Positions 1-6,255 of a DNA stretch of 8,532 bases are shown here, in pieces; position 1 is the first letter of the stretch, and each line of letters opens with the position of its first letter. The position numbers and the translations under genes were made by a program. The DNA comes from Pseudomonadota bacterium (GTDB taxonomy: Bacteria > Pseudomonadota > Gammaproteobacteria > GRL18), in contig DAOVUE010000038.1 of the NCBI GenBank assembly GCA_030632745.1, positions 1-8,532 on the forward strand, read 5' to 3'. The notes below the pieces were generated by a model, which saw only the letters and a list, made by a program, of their open reading frames with translations, had not been told where the DNA came from and did not search any database.

Positions 1-46
1 AAATAGCTCTTATGATGAACTAATAGCACTGATATAAGAGCTATTT
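1..46. repeat. 13-bp perfect inverted repeat at the window edge
   Basis: AAATAGCTCTTAT at 1-13 is matched exactly by its reverse complement at 34-46, with a 20-nt loop between. Neither side has a strong T tract, so it is not a textbook intrinsic terminator. It could end a transcript coming from outside the window, back up termination of the minus-strand cytochrome gene, or be the edge of a longer repeat cut by the window. Confidence 0.5.
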
Positions 47-55
47 CAATAAACT

Positions 56-84
56 CTTTCTCTTTTCTTAGAAAAAAGAGAAAG
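56..84 (-). terminator. Hairpin downstream of hao, possible terminator
   Basis: CTTTCTCTTTT at 56-66 pairs perfectly with AAAAGAGAAAG at 74-84 around a 7-nt loop, about 90 bp past the stop codon of the minus-strand cytochrome gene. The stem is purine/pyrimidine biased and no clear U tract follows on the minus strand, so termination is plausible from position but not proven. Confidence 0.3.
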
Positions 85-90
85 GTCATT

Positions 91-112
91 GTTAACCTGA
101 AGTTAACCTGAA
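91..112. repeat. Tandem 11-bp direct repeat (two copies)
   Basis: GTTAACCTGAA occurs back to back at 91-101 and 102-112. A degenerate third copy (ATTAACTGAA) lies at about 125-134. The array sits in the non-coding tail downstream of the cytochrome gene. No function is evident. Replication slippage or a protein-binding iteron-like pair are both possible. Confidence 0.6.
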
Positions 113-173
113 TAACTCAGTCGAATTAACTGAATCATTCAGGATTAGCTTTCAGCAGGATATTGGATGCTTT

Positions 174-1685
174 TTATTCCGCATCTTTTTTAGCCTTCAT
201 GAAGCCATGATTATCATCATCGGTTGGACGCCAGAACTTAGGCGGTTCTTTGCCGAGGAACCAGCGGTGTAAAGGCGACTCAAGAGTTTCATTAAGAAGT
301 TTCTCGACCGCATCAGCTCCTGCAGTATTGCCTTCAGCACGAGCCTCTTTAATGCGCTTTTTAATAGAAGGTACAATTTCTATATAGAAACGTTTAGCCA
401 TAACAAACATGCCTTCCCAGTGTGCATAGTCAGGTGCGAACATAGCGGCACCATGGCGTGCGCGACGACCTTCGTGATGCCATAATAAGAACCATTTCCA
501 TTCTAACTCTTCATTGAACTTAATCTTATCTAACAGGCCATTATCCAGCATGGTTTTAATTAAATCTCTGGTGGGTATGGCGAACTTGTTATTATAGTTA
601 TCAATAAAGGCATCAAGCTGTTCATAGTGATTATCGATCGTACTTAAGGCATGACAGTTTTGACATACATTTTTCATATCTTTACGACGCTGTAACCAAG
701 GTTTAACTTTTTTGCCTTCCTTAATGGCTTTAGCATCAATTTTTGTGGAAATTGGAGCTCTCAGATTCCATGAGATTCTTGCACCGATATCATGAGTAAC
801 GGGCAGATCAGGAGTGGCAGACATATGGCAGGTTGCACAGGTGGGTGCGGCAGAATAATCTTCACCTACTACCCATTTGCTGGAACCCATATTCATCTTG
901 TCTTCGTGAGCACGGAATGCAACACCATGAGCAGACTCTTCATAAATTTCTTTTTGAGGATGATCAGGACCTAAATGACAGCGACCGCAGTTATCCGGGT
1001 GACGAGCTTGCTCGGCATCAAAATTATGACGCAAGTGACAGGCAGAACAGGAGCCTCTGGAACCATCCGGGTTAACTCGTCCTACACCGGTATTAGGCCA
1101 GCTTGAAGCATTGAGTGTTCCATCTGAATTAACGCGAACAATTGAACCATGACAACCGGCACAACCAATCGTAGTCACCGGGGACGTGCCGTGAAGGTTT
1201 GGCCCGCCTTCAATAACTTCTGCCAGACGATTATCTAAACTACCCAGAATATCTCCAGCCGAAGCATGGTGACTGGCATCAAATTCTTTAACTTCCTGTT
1301 CATGACAGGTAGAACAGTCTTTAGGTGAAACCAGAGGTGAGATAACAAAATCCTTATGCATAATGGCATCCATATCAGATTTTTCAGCCTTATGACATTC
1401 ATAACAACCGACATTGGCACCATAATGCTTAGAATTACCCCATTGATCATAAATTGCAGGAGAACTTTCCTTATGACAAGATGCACAGGTTTTACTTTCA
1501 TTGCTTAGATGACTGAGGCCGTGATTAATTTTAAAGGGTATATCTTCTGCAGGTGCAGAGCCTGTTGCACTCGCTGCACCTGTTGTTGCACCTGTTGTTG
1601 CAAATAGGGGGAGAGATAATGAAAATAAAAGCAGGGATGCACACATGGTGACCTGTTTTATTGTCCGCAGAATATCTGTTTTCAT
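174..1685 (-). CDS. hao: Octaheme cytochrome c, hydroxylamine oxidoreductase (HAO) family
   Basis: This is a periplasmic multiheme cytochrome predicted to oxidise hydroxylamine (to NO or nitrite). The 503 residues carry exactly eight CxxCH heme sites, at 67, 94, 124, 175, 213, 233, 283 and 341, the HAO family count. Residues 1-29 form a signal peptide with a hydrophobic core, probably cut after LFA, followed by a Thr/Gly/Ala-rich linker. GPDHPQ at 239-244 probably supplies the distal Asp-His pair. The C-terminal segment WHHEGRRARHG (402-412) and then DYAHW (419-423) matches the part of HAO that holds the tyrosine crosslinked to the P460 heme; here that would be Tyr420. Keeping it argues for an oxidative HAO rather than a reductive epsilon-type enzyme, by inference. 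There is no C-terminal membrane helix. The start is supported by AAAGG at 1696-1700. No haoB or cytochrome partner lies in the window. A sigma-54/NtrC-like promoter lies upstream. Confidence 0.9.
   Translation of the reverse strand: MKTDILRTIKQVTMCASLLLFSLSLPLFATTGATTGAASATGSAPAEDIPFKINHGLSHLSNESKTCASCHKESSPAIYDQWGNSKHYGANVGCYECHKAEKSDMDAIMHKDFVISPLVSPKDCSTCHEQEVKEFDASHHASAGDILGSLDNRLAEVIEGGPNLHGTSPVTTIGCAGCHGSIVRVNSDGTLNASSWPNTGVGRVNPDGSRGSCSACHLRHNFDAEQARHPDNCGRCHLGPDHPQKEIYEESAHGVAFRAHEDKMNMGSSKWVVGEDYSAAPTCATCHMSATPDLPVTHDIGARISWNLRAPISTKIDAKAIKEGKKVKPWLQRRKDMKNVCQNCHALSTIDNHYEQLDAFIDNYNNKFAIPTRDLIKTMLDNGLLDKIKFNEELEWKWFLLWHHEGRRARHGAAMFAPDYAHWEGMFVMAKRFYIEIVPSIKKRIKEARAEGNTAGADAVEKLLNETLESPLHRWFLGKEPPKFWRPTDDDNHGFMKAKKDAE
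1576..1599. repeat. Two tandem 12-bp repeats in the hao linker
   Basis: GCACCTGTTGTT is repeated exactly at 1576-1587 and 1588-1599, and a partial copy lies near 1562. The unit is a multiple of three, so it lengthens the Thr/Gly/Ala linker just after the cytochrome signal peptide (ATTGATTGA region) without breaking the frame. It is probably a slippage-prone, length-variable spacer. Confidence 0.7.
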
Positions 1686-1780
1686 TTAATTGTTACCTTT
1701 TTATTCGTGGCAAAGCAGGGTTAAATCTAGAAAGTTTTTCAACTTTGAGTAATTAATGCTCTATTTAGCAATTGACTTTT

Positions 1781-1797
1781 AAGCAATTAATATGCCT
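1781..1797 (-). promoter_or_regulatory. Candidate sigma-54 (-24/-12) promoter for hao
   Basis: Read on the minus strand, this is AGGCATATTAATTGCTT. The GG (1796-1795) and GC (1784-1783) are separated by exactly 10 bp, as required for sigma-54, and the rest fits TGGCAC-N5-TTGCT well. Transcription would start near 1771, giving a leader of about 86 nt before the ATG at 1685. It must be driven by an enhancer-binding activator. A candidate site lies about 130 bp further upstream. Confidence 0.5.
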
Positions 1798-1906
1798 ATT
1801 TATAATATGTGTTTTTATGTTGAATCAAGTTGTTGATTGCTAAAATAATACTTTGTGTTTTTTATGTTTGTACTACATGCTCTTTAATCGGCTGATACTG
1901 TAAAAT

Positions 1907-1923
1907 TGTACTATTTCGGTGCA
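1907..1923 (-). promoter_or_regulatory. NtrC-like enhancer site upstream of hao
   Basis: TGTACTATTTCGGTGCA resembles the NtrC box (TGCAC-N7-GTGCA type; the E. coli glnA sites have the same TACTAT/GGTGCA look), with one departure in the left half (GTAC for GCAC). Its centre is about 144 bp upstream of the predicted sigma-54 start, close to the distance of NtrC sites at glnA. A half-site, TGTACTA, occurs again at 1869-1875. The site is between divergent genes, but the only sigma-54 core I see faces hao. Confidence 0.5.
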
Positions 1924-2109
1924 AAACTAAAATATTTGCCCTACAATAATTCTTGAGAAAAAAACTTGGTTAAAATTCTGATAACAGAAAATTATTAATA
2001 ATATACTTATTTCCTATGCATATTATTTAAAATAAAAAGGCAAATGACAGTTTTTCCCTACAAGGCTTTGTCGCCGAATAAGATACAATTGTTCCGGGAT
2101 TGTAATTAC

Positions 2110-2115
2110 AAGGAG
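2110..2115 (+). promoter_or_regulatory. Strong ribosome binding site of comM
   Basis: AAGGAG sits 7 nt ahead of the ATG at 2123, which fixes the comM start. The N-terminus that follows (MSLSIVYSRAGGL) is the usual one for this family. Confidence 0.85.
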
Positions 2116-2122
2116 ATTAAAC

Positions 2123-3625
2123 ATGTCATTATCTATTGTCTATAGTCGTGCAGGCGGTCTAAACGCACCTTTGGTGACGGTTGAAGTATTATTGACCAAT
2201 GGTTTGCCCAGTCTCAATATTGTGGGCTTGCCGGAGACGGCTGTTAAGGAAAGTAAAGATCGTGTACGGGGAGCTATTATTAGTAGCCAGTTTGAATTTC
2301 CGGTACGTCGAATTACAATTAATCTTGCCCCGGCCGACTTGCCCAAGGAAGGCGGGCGATTTGATTTAGCCATTGCTCTGGGCATCCTTCATTCTTCATC
2401 ACAATTAGATATTCCAGCCTTTGAAGAATTTGAATTTGTGGGTGAACTGGCATTAAGCGGTGAATTGCGTCCTGTTACAGAACTTCTTCCCATTGCTATT
2501 CAGGCCCATAAAAATAATCGCACTTTAATTGTCCCCGAGCAAAATGGTGCTGAAGCGGCTTTAATTAAAGGTTTACAGGTTTATACGGCGAATCATTTAT
2601 TAGAGGTTTGTGCTTTTTTGAAAGGTGAGGAGAAACTCTCAATCGCTGAGTCTTTGACCGCTGAAAAACATCATACTTACAGCACCTGTTTGTCTGATAT
2701 CCGTGGACAACAAAGAGCAAAAAGAGCCCTGGAAATTGCGGCGGCAGGCCGGCATTCGCTGTTGATGAAAGGCCCGCCCGGTACAGGAAAAACCATGTTA
2801 GCCAGTCGCCTGATCACAATTTTACCTGATATGAATGAGATTGAAGCGGAACAGGTAGCTGCTATCCGTTCTATCTGTGGAGAACAGGTTAATCCTGAAA
2901 ACTGGCTGCTGAGAAGCTTTAGAGTGCCTCATCATACGGCATCTGCAGTGGCACTGGTGGGAGGCGGCAGTTAGCCGAAGCCGGGGGAAATCAGTCTGGC
3001 TCATAACGGAGTTCTTTTTCTGGATGAGTTACCGGAATTTAGCCGTAAAGTGCTTGAGGTTTTAAGAGAGCCTCTGGAGTCAGGCAGAATTGTAATTTCC
3101 AGAGCGGCAAAACAGGCGGAATTTCCTGCCTCCTTTCAGTTAATAGCAGCAATGAATCCCTGCCCCTGCGGTTATTGGGGAGATGTTCAAAATAATTGCC
3201 GTTGTACCAGTGAGCAGGTGCAGCGTTATCAAAATAAATTATCGGGGCCTTTTCTGGATCGTATTGATATCCATATTGATGTACCCGCTTTGTCACATAG
3301 AGAGTTACAGGAAAGCAGTGATATTATTGAAAAAAGTGATGCAGTGAAAAAACGTATCATTGCCGCTCAACAATGTCAGAATAACAGGCGGGATCATAGT
3401 AATGCACAGTTGACCAATAAGGAAATAGAGCAGGATTGTCACCTGTCAGAACAAAATCAGGCCGTGCTGCAAAAAACAATGGAAAAAATGAGATTATCAG
3501 CCCGTGCTTATCATCGAATTTTGAAGCTGGCCCGTACCATTGCTGATTTGGATGATAGTGAAGATATTCAGTTACATCATCTTACCGAATCCATTAGTTA
3601 TCGTCGGGCTGATTACTTTCAGTAG
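2123..3625 (+). pseudogene. comM: ComM, YifB/Mg-chelatase-like AAA+ helicase, interrupted by an in-frame TAG
   Basis: ComM is a cytoplasmic hexameric AAA+ branch-migration helicase that helps integrate DNA taken up by natural transformation. The reading frame spans 500 codons, the normal family length. It has an N-terminal ChlI-like domain (about 1-170), Walker A GPPGTGKT at 217-224, Walker B GVLFLDELPEF at 296-306, NPCPCGYWGD after it, and a Mg-chelatase C-terminal domain ending in YRRADYFQ. Codon 284 is TAG (2972-2974), between GGGS and PKPGEIS, where the family normally has an ordinary residue. The frame continues unchanged on both sides, so this is one nonsense change and not a frameshift. 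The 283-residue product would keep Walker A but lose Walker B and the rest. A GTG at 3050 could only restart after Walker B. Either a recent null allele, readthrough, or a sequencing error. TAG also ends this gene and the gene at 5094-5687, so general recoding is unlikely. Confidence 0.88.
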
Positions 3626-3643
3626 TGCTTTCGCAGTACTTTT
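3621..3643 (+). terminator. Weak hairpin plus T4 at the end of comM
   Basis: AGTA and TGC pair with GCA and TACT around a TTTC loop (one G-G mismatch), followed by TTTT at 3640-3643. It overlaps the comM stop codon. The stem is short and the T run is only four, so this is a weak terminator at best, and some readthrough into the gene at 3683 is possible. Confidence 0.25.
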
Positions 3644-3682
3644 AGTAATAAGCAATAAAATTCTCATAAAGGTTAATAAAAT

Positions 3683-5101
3683 ATGAATTCTAATACGTTT
3701 TATAAGCAATTAGAGAAAAAACTGCCTTATTGGCAGGCTCAGGGCTGGCTTGATCATTATGCTGCTCAGGAAATCCTACAGGACACTCAAGCCTCAATAC
3801 AAAAATCCCATAAGCTGAGTTTTATTTTAGGCATTATGGGCGTTTTATTATTAGCAGCAGGAGCTATCAGCTTTTTTGCAGCAAACTGGCAGGGTATGAG
3901 TAAATTAGTAAAGCTAAGCTTATTATTTTCATCAATGACAGGAAGTTACTTAATTTCAGCCCGATTTTTTTATCAGCAGCGTCATCCTGCTTTAGGACAG
4001 GTTTTTCTTTTATTAGGTGTTTTACTGTTCGGCAATAATATTATGCTTATTGCACAAATTTATCATATTGACAGTCATTATCCTAATGGGATTTTACTTT
4101 GGGCTATAGGGGCATTGACTACGGCGTATATTATGCGCTCGGAAACAGTGCTGATCCTGGCGATATTATTGTCCTTATTATGGAGCAGTATGGAAATTTT
4201 TGCTTTCAGACAAATCCACTGGCCGTGGATTATTTTCTGCTTGCTGAGTGTTTGGCTGGTTATTAAGTATCATTTTTATATTGCTGCTCATGTTATGATT
4301 CTCAGCCTGTTTTTATGGTTACTATTTAGTGCATATTCATTGAGTTATTATTTTTCTGGAGGATTTTTTGTACAAATTTATTTATTATCAGGACTTTTAA
4401 TTTTTACACTGGCAGGAACACTAAAATCTGTAATGGGTCGAAGTTCTCAAAACAGGCAAAACTGGCACAACTTTTTAAACATTCTTTCCTGTTATGCATT
4501 GCTTTTTACTGTGATTTTTCTTTATATTTTAAGTTTTCCCGGTCTGGAGACGGGCTCTTATAAATCCAGTGTTTTTAATGAACAGAGAATATTAGAGTTA
4601 ACCATCCCTGCTTTTGCTTTTGTTATTTCTGGTCTGTTTATAGTGCAGATAAGACACAAAGAGGGTTCACTGGCCCTTTATCAAAAAGCAGGTATTGTCG
4701 GGCTGCTGGTGCTTTTCTCTACTTTATTGCTGAAGGTGTTTTTCTATCAGGAATTACACACTATTTCGGTGCTTATTATCAATATTCTAATACTGTCCTT
4801 AGTGATCGGGCTGATTGCTGCAGGTTTAGCCGAATATAAGCAATTTTATATTAATCTGGCTTTTTTACTTTTCACCATAACTTTATTCAGCCGCTACTTT
4901 GATACCTTCTGGTCGTTGATGAATCATTCTCTATTTTTTGTCTTGGGTGGGATGATATTGATTTTTGGTGGATATTGGCTGGAAAAGAAAAGGCGTCAGG
5001 TCAGTGAACAACTGGTCTTAAGCCAAAGCTCAAGCTCAAGCTCTTATTCTTCTGGAAAACCGGTTTATGTCACACAGCTGGGGGATGCATCTGATGTTTA
5101 A
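3683..5101 (+). CDS. DUF2157 polytopic membrane protein
   Basis: This is an inner-membrane protein of unknown function. Residues 1-40 form the amphipathic cytoplasmic start typical of DUF2157 (a kinked W-x-x-x-GW segment followed by HKLSF). It is followed by a glycine-rich first helix ending in FFAANW (about 45-69) and, in total, roughly 12-14 hydrophobic segments up to about residue 447. The tail is basic (EKKRR) and then a serine run, S-rich from about 448, encoded by three tandem AAGCTC units. The start is supported by AAAGG at 3668-3672, 10 nt before ATG. It begins 57 bp after comM and overlaps the next gene, which encodes a GDYXXLXY protein; these two families are regularly neighbours or fused, so they probably act together in the envelope. 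Family assignment is by recognition of the N-terminal half. No catalytic motif is visible. Confidence 0.85.
   Translation: MNSNTFYKQLEKKLPYWQAQGWLDHYAAQEILQDTQASIQKSHKLSFILGIMGVLLLAAGAISFFAANWQGMSKLVKLSLLFSSMTGSYLISARFFYQQRHPALGQVFLLLGVLLFGNNIMLIAQIYHIDSHYPNGILLWAIGALTTAYIMRSETVLILAILLSLLWSSMEIFAFRQIHWPWIIFCLLSVWLVIKYHFYIAAHVMILSLFLWLLFSAYSLSYYFSGGFFVQIYLLSGLLIFTLAGTLKSVMGRSSQNRQNWHNFLNILSCYALLFTVIFLYILSFPGLETGSYKSSVFNEQRILELTIPAFAFVISGLFIVQIRHKEGSLALYQKAGIVGLLVLFSTLLLKVFFYQELHTISVLIINILILSLVIGLIAAGLAEYKQFYINLAFLLFTITLFSRYFDTFWSLMNHSLFFVLGGMILIFGGYWLEKKRRQVSEQLVLSQSSSSSSYSSGKPVYVTQLGDASDV
5026..5043 (+). repeat. Three tandem AAGCTC hexamers
   Basis: AAGCTC is repeated exactly at 5026-5031, 5032-5037 and 5038-5043 inside the 3' end of the DUF2157 gene, encoding a run of serines. 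As a 6-bp unit it can change copy number without shifting frame, so only tail length would vary. Confidence 0.75.
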
Positions 5102-5687
5102 AAATACTCACTCTGTATTGCCGGCAATATTACTGGTTATTGTGCTCCAGTCCTGTTTATTAATAGTTATGATTGCCAATCGACAGGCCATTTTATCATC
5201 CGATAGTCTGGTGATTTTAGAAACACAGCCCATTGATCCCCGTTCACTCTTTCGTGGTGATTATGTGCGTTTAAATTATCATATTAATAACTTAAAACTA
5301 AAACCACTGGCCGGTGATAAAAGCTTTAAAGTCAATGAGCTTATTTACGTCGTGCTGCAGCAAAAAGACAAATACTGGCAGGCATCTGCTGTTTATTCTG
5401 AAATGCCTGACCTGAATGAAAAACAAGCTATTATTCAAGGAATTGTTATACAGGTCAATAATAAAAAATGGGACTGGAGTAATCCGGGCTTTATAAAAGC
5501 GCATAGTATAAAAGTAAGTTATGGGATAGAAAATTATTTTGTTCCGGAAGGTGAAGGTTTAAAGCTTGAACGTCCAAAAGAAGGAGATAAAGTGACTCTG
5601 GAAATAGCTCTTGATAAAAAAGGGCATGCGGCTATTAAAACACTTCTGCTTAATGGTAAAGCGCAATATCAGGAGTCATTGTTTTAG
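5094..5687 (+). CDS. GDYXXLXY family membrane-anchored protein
   Basis: This protein of unknown function has one N-terminal membrane helix (about residues 7-27, VLPAILLVIVLQ and onwards) and an extracytoplasmic beta-rich domain. The family signature, RGDYVRLNY, lies at residues 54-62, preceded by the usual PIDPRSLF. The second conserved stretch, YGIENYFVPEGEG, is at 143-155. I chose ATG 5094 because GGGGGA at 5080-5085 gives a sensible ribosome site, and the product then begins just before the helix. An in-frame ATG at 5067 would add nine residues (MSHSWGMHL) but has no good ribosome site. The gene overlaps the DUF2157 stop by 8 bp, indicating translational coupling. The pair is presumed to form an envelope complex, by inference from their regular association. 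Confidence 0.85.
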   Translation: MFKNTHSVLPAILLVIVLQSCLLIVMIANRQAILSSDSLVILETQPIDPRSLFRGDYVRLNYHINNLKLKPLAGDKSFKVNELIYVVLQQKDKYWQASAVYSEMPDLNEKQAIIQGIVIQVNNKKWDWSNPGFIKAHSIKVSYGIENYFVPEGEGLKLERPKEGDKVTLEIALDKKGHAAIKTLLLNGKAQYQESLF

Positions 5688-5706
5688 AAAATCAACAATC
5701 GGTTTG

Positions 5707-5912
5707 CCAGAAAATTGTTCATATCTGGCCATAAGGGATTTGGCATTTATTAAAATACCAATCTAACTTGTTTAAAAAAACAATAGCGTTGTTGTGAAAC
5801 CTTGAAAGATACGGATATTCCTGCGGTTTCACGCCTAGCTCTTGATTTTTTTATCCTGCGTTATATTGGTACTTTAATTTCTGCCAAGTCCCTAAAACTA
5901 TGAACATTCTGG
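5707..5912. repeat. About 206-bp imperfect palindrome, MITE-like element
   Basis: Nearly the whole segment folds on itself. Outer pairs are CCAGAA at 5707-5712 with TTCTGG at 5907-5912. The central arms at 5734-5762 and 5865-5893 match at 24 of 29 positions (AGGGATTTGGCA side with TGCCAAGTCCCT side). Further in, poly-A/poly-T tracts face each other, and the inner pair GTGAAACC at 5794-5801 with GGTTTCAC at 5825-5832 is perfect around a 23-nt loop. Small gaps separate these blocks. This form fits a non-autonomous palindromic transposable element or a large structured repeat. Transcribed from the left, it could also act as a terminator for the membrane-protein pair. Confidence 0.7.
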
Positions 5913-6026
5913 TTCTTCCTGTTTTAGAATAGATCTGACTAATAGTTTATCAAGTAGACTTTTATTCTGCATAATTTTTTAAACCATTAAATGTTAGGTT
6001 TTTGTTACAAGATAAATTTTATTTAT

Positions 6027-6054
6027 TTGACAATCCAACAATATCTCCTAAACT
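6027..6054 (+). promoter_or_regulatory. Candidate sigma-70 promoter for the SGNH-protease gene
   Basis: A perfect -35, TTGACA (6027-6032), is followed after 16 bp by TAAACT (6049-6054), four of six matches to the -10 consensus. The start would lie about 190 nt ahead of ATG 6256, leaving a leader with two dyads. In such AT-rich DNA this could arise by chance. Confidence 0.35.
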
Positions 6055-6109
6055 AAATTATAGACCAGGTTAGAAGTTGTATGGACTCATAATCTTGCTT
6101 GGAATTTAT

Positions 6110-6151
6110 CTTTGTCATTAATAATATAATTTGATTTTATGATTGACAAAG
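6110..6151. repeat. 8-bp dyad CTTTGTCA / TGACAAAG upstream of the fusion gene
   Basis: CTTTGTCA at 6110-6117 is the exact reverse complement of TGACAAAG at 6144-6151, with a 26-bp AT-rich spacer in which some further bases pair. It may be a paired half-site operator or a leader hairpin. Confidence 0.4.
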
Positions 6152-6172
6152 AGCTTATCTTCTAGAAAAAAG

Positions 6173-6209
6173 TCACTTAATTATTTTCTCTAAATAATTC
6201 ATTAGGTGA
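6173..6209. repeat. AT-rich stem-loop in the leader of the fusion gene
   Basis: AATTATTT (6179-6186) pairs perfectly with AAATAATT (6192-6199) around the loop TCTCT. Outside it, TCAC (6173-6176) can pair with GTGA (6206-6209) across a bulge. It ends about 46 nt before the ATG at 6256, so it could be an operator or an mRNA structure affecting translation. Confidence 0.4.
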
Positions 6210-6255
6210 TTTAAAGCTGCAATTGTTCTACCATATAACGATATAGGAAATAAAA

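Larger units (their letters stand above)
1686..2122. other. 437-bp divergent intergenic region between hao and comM
   Basis: This AT-rich spacer has start codons facing outwards at both ends. Besides the sigma-54 core and the NtrC-like box, it holds an AT palindrome, ATTATTAATAAT, at about 1991-2002, and two copies of CCCTACAA about 120 bp apart. I found no convincing sigma-70 promoter for comM; TACAAT at 2084-2089 lacks a matching -35 at normal spacing. No open reading frame with a believable product is present. Confidence 0.6.
5688..6255. other. 568-bp non-coding region between the membrane pair and the SGNH-protease gene
   Basis: No credible gene is present. The left part is dominated by a long imperfect palindrome at 5707-5912. 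The right part is very AT-rich and holds a candidate promoter and two dyads ahead of the gene at 6256. It marks the change from chromosomal housekeeping-type genes to what looks like accessory DNA. Confidence 0.6.

Noticed and set aside
792..1501. Open frames on both strands inside the cytochrome gene (792-974, 833-1075, 1235-1501)
   Set aside because: They lie inside a clear octaheme cytochrome frame, lack ribosome sites, and their peptides have no recognisable family features.
2084..2089. TACAAT as the comM -10 box
   Set aside because: No -35 hexamer at 16-18 bp upstream (CAAGGC at 17 bp); TTGTCG is only 10 bp away.
2123..2974. comM upstream part as a separate complete short gene
   Set aside because: It ends inside the AAA+ domain between Walker A and Walker B, and the remaining family sequence continues in the same frame, so it is one interrupted gene.
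2972..2974. TAG as a recoded sense codon (for example pyrrolysine)
   Set aside because: TAG is also the natural stop of comM itself (3623-3625) and of the gene ending at 5687, and pyrrolysine is not known in ComM.
2140..3296. Minus-strand open frames opposite comM
   Set aside because: They are antisense to a strongly conserved AAA+ gene and have no plausible product or start signal.
5688..6255. CRISPR array or tRNA in the long intergenic region
   Set aside because: There are no regularly spaced direct repeats and no cloverleaf; the only strong structure is the inverted repeat.
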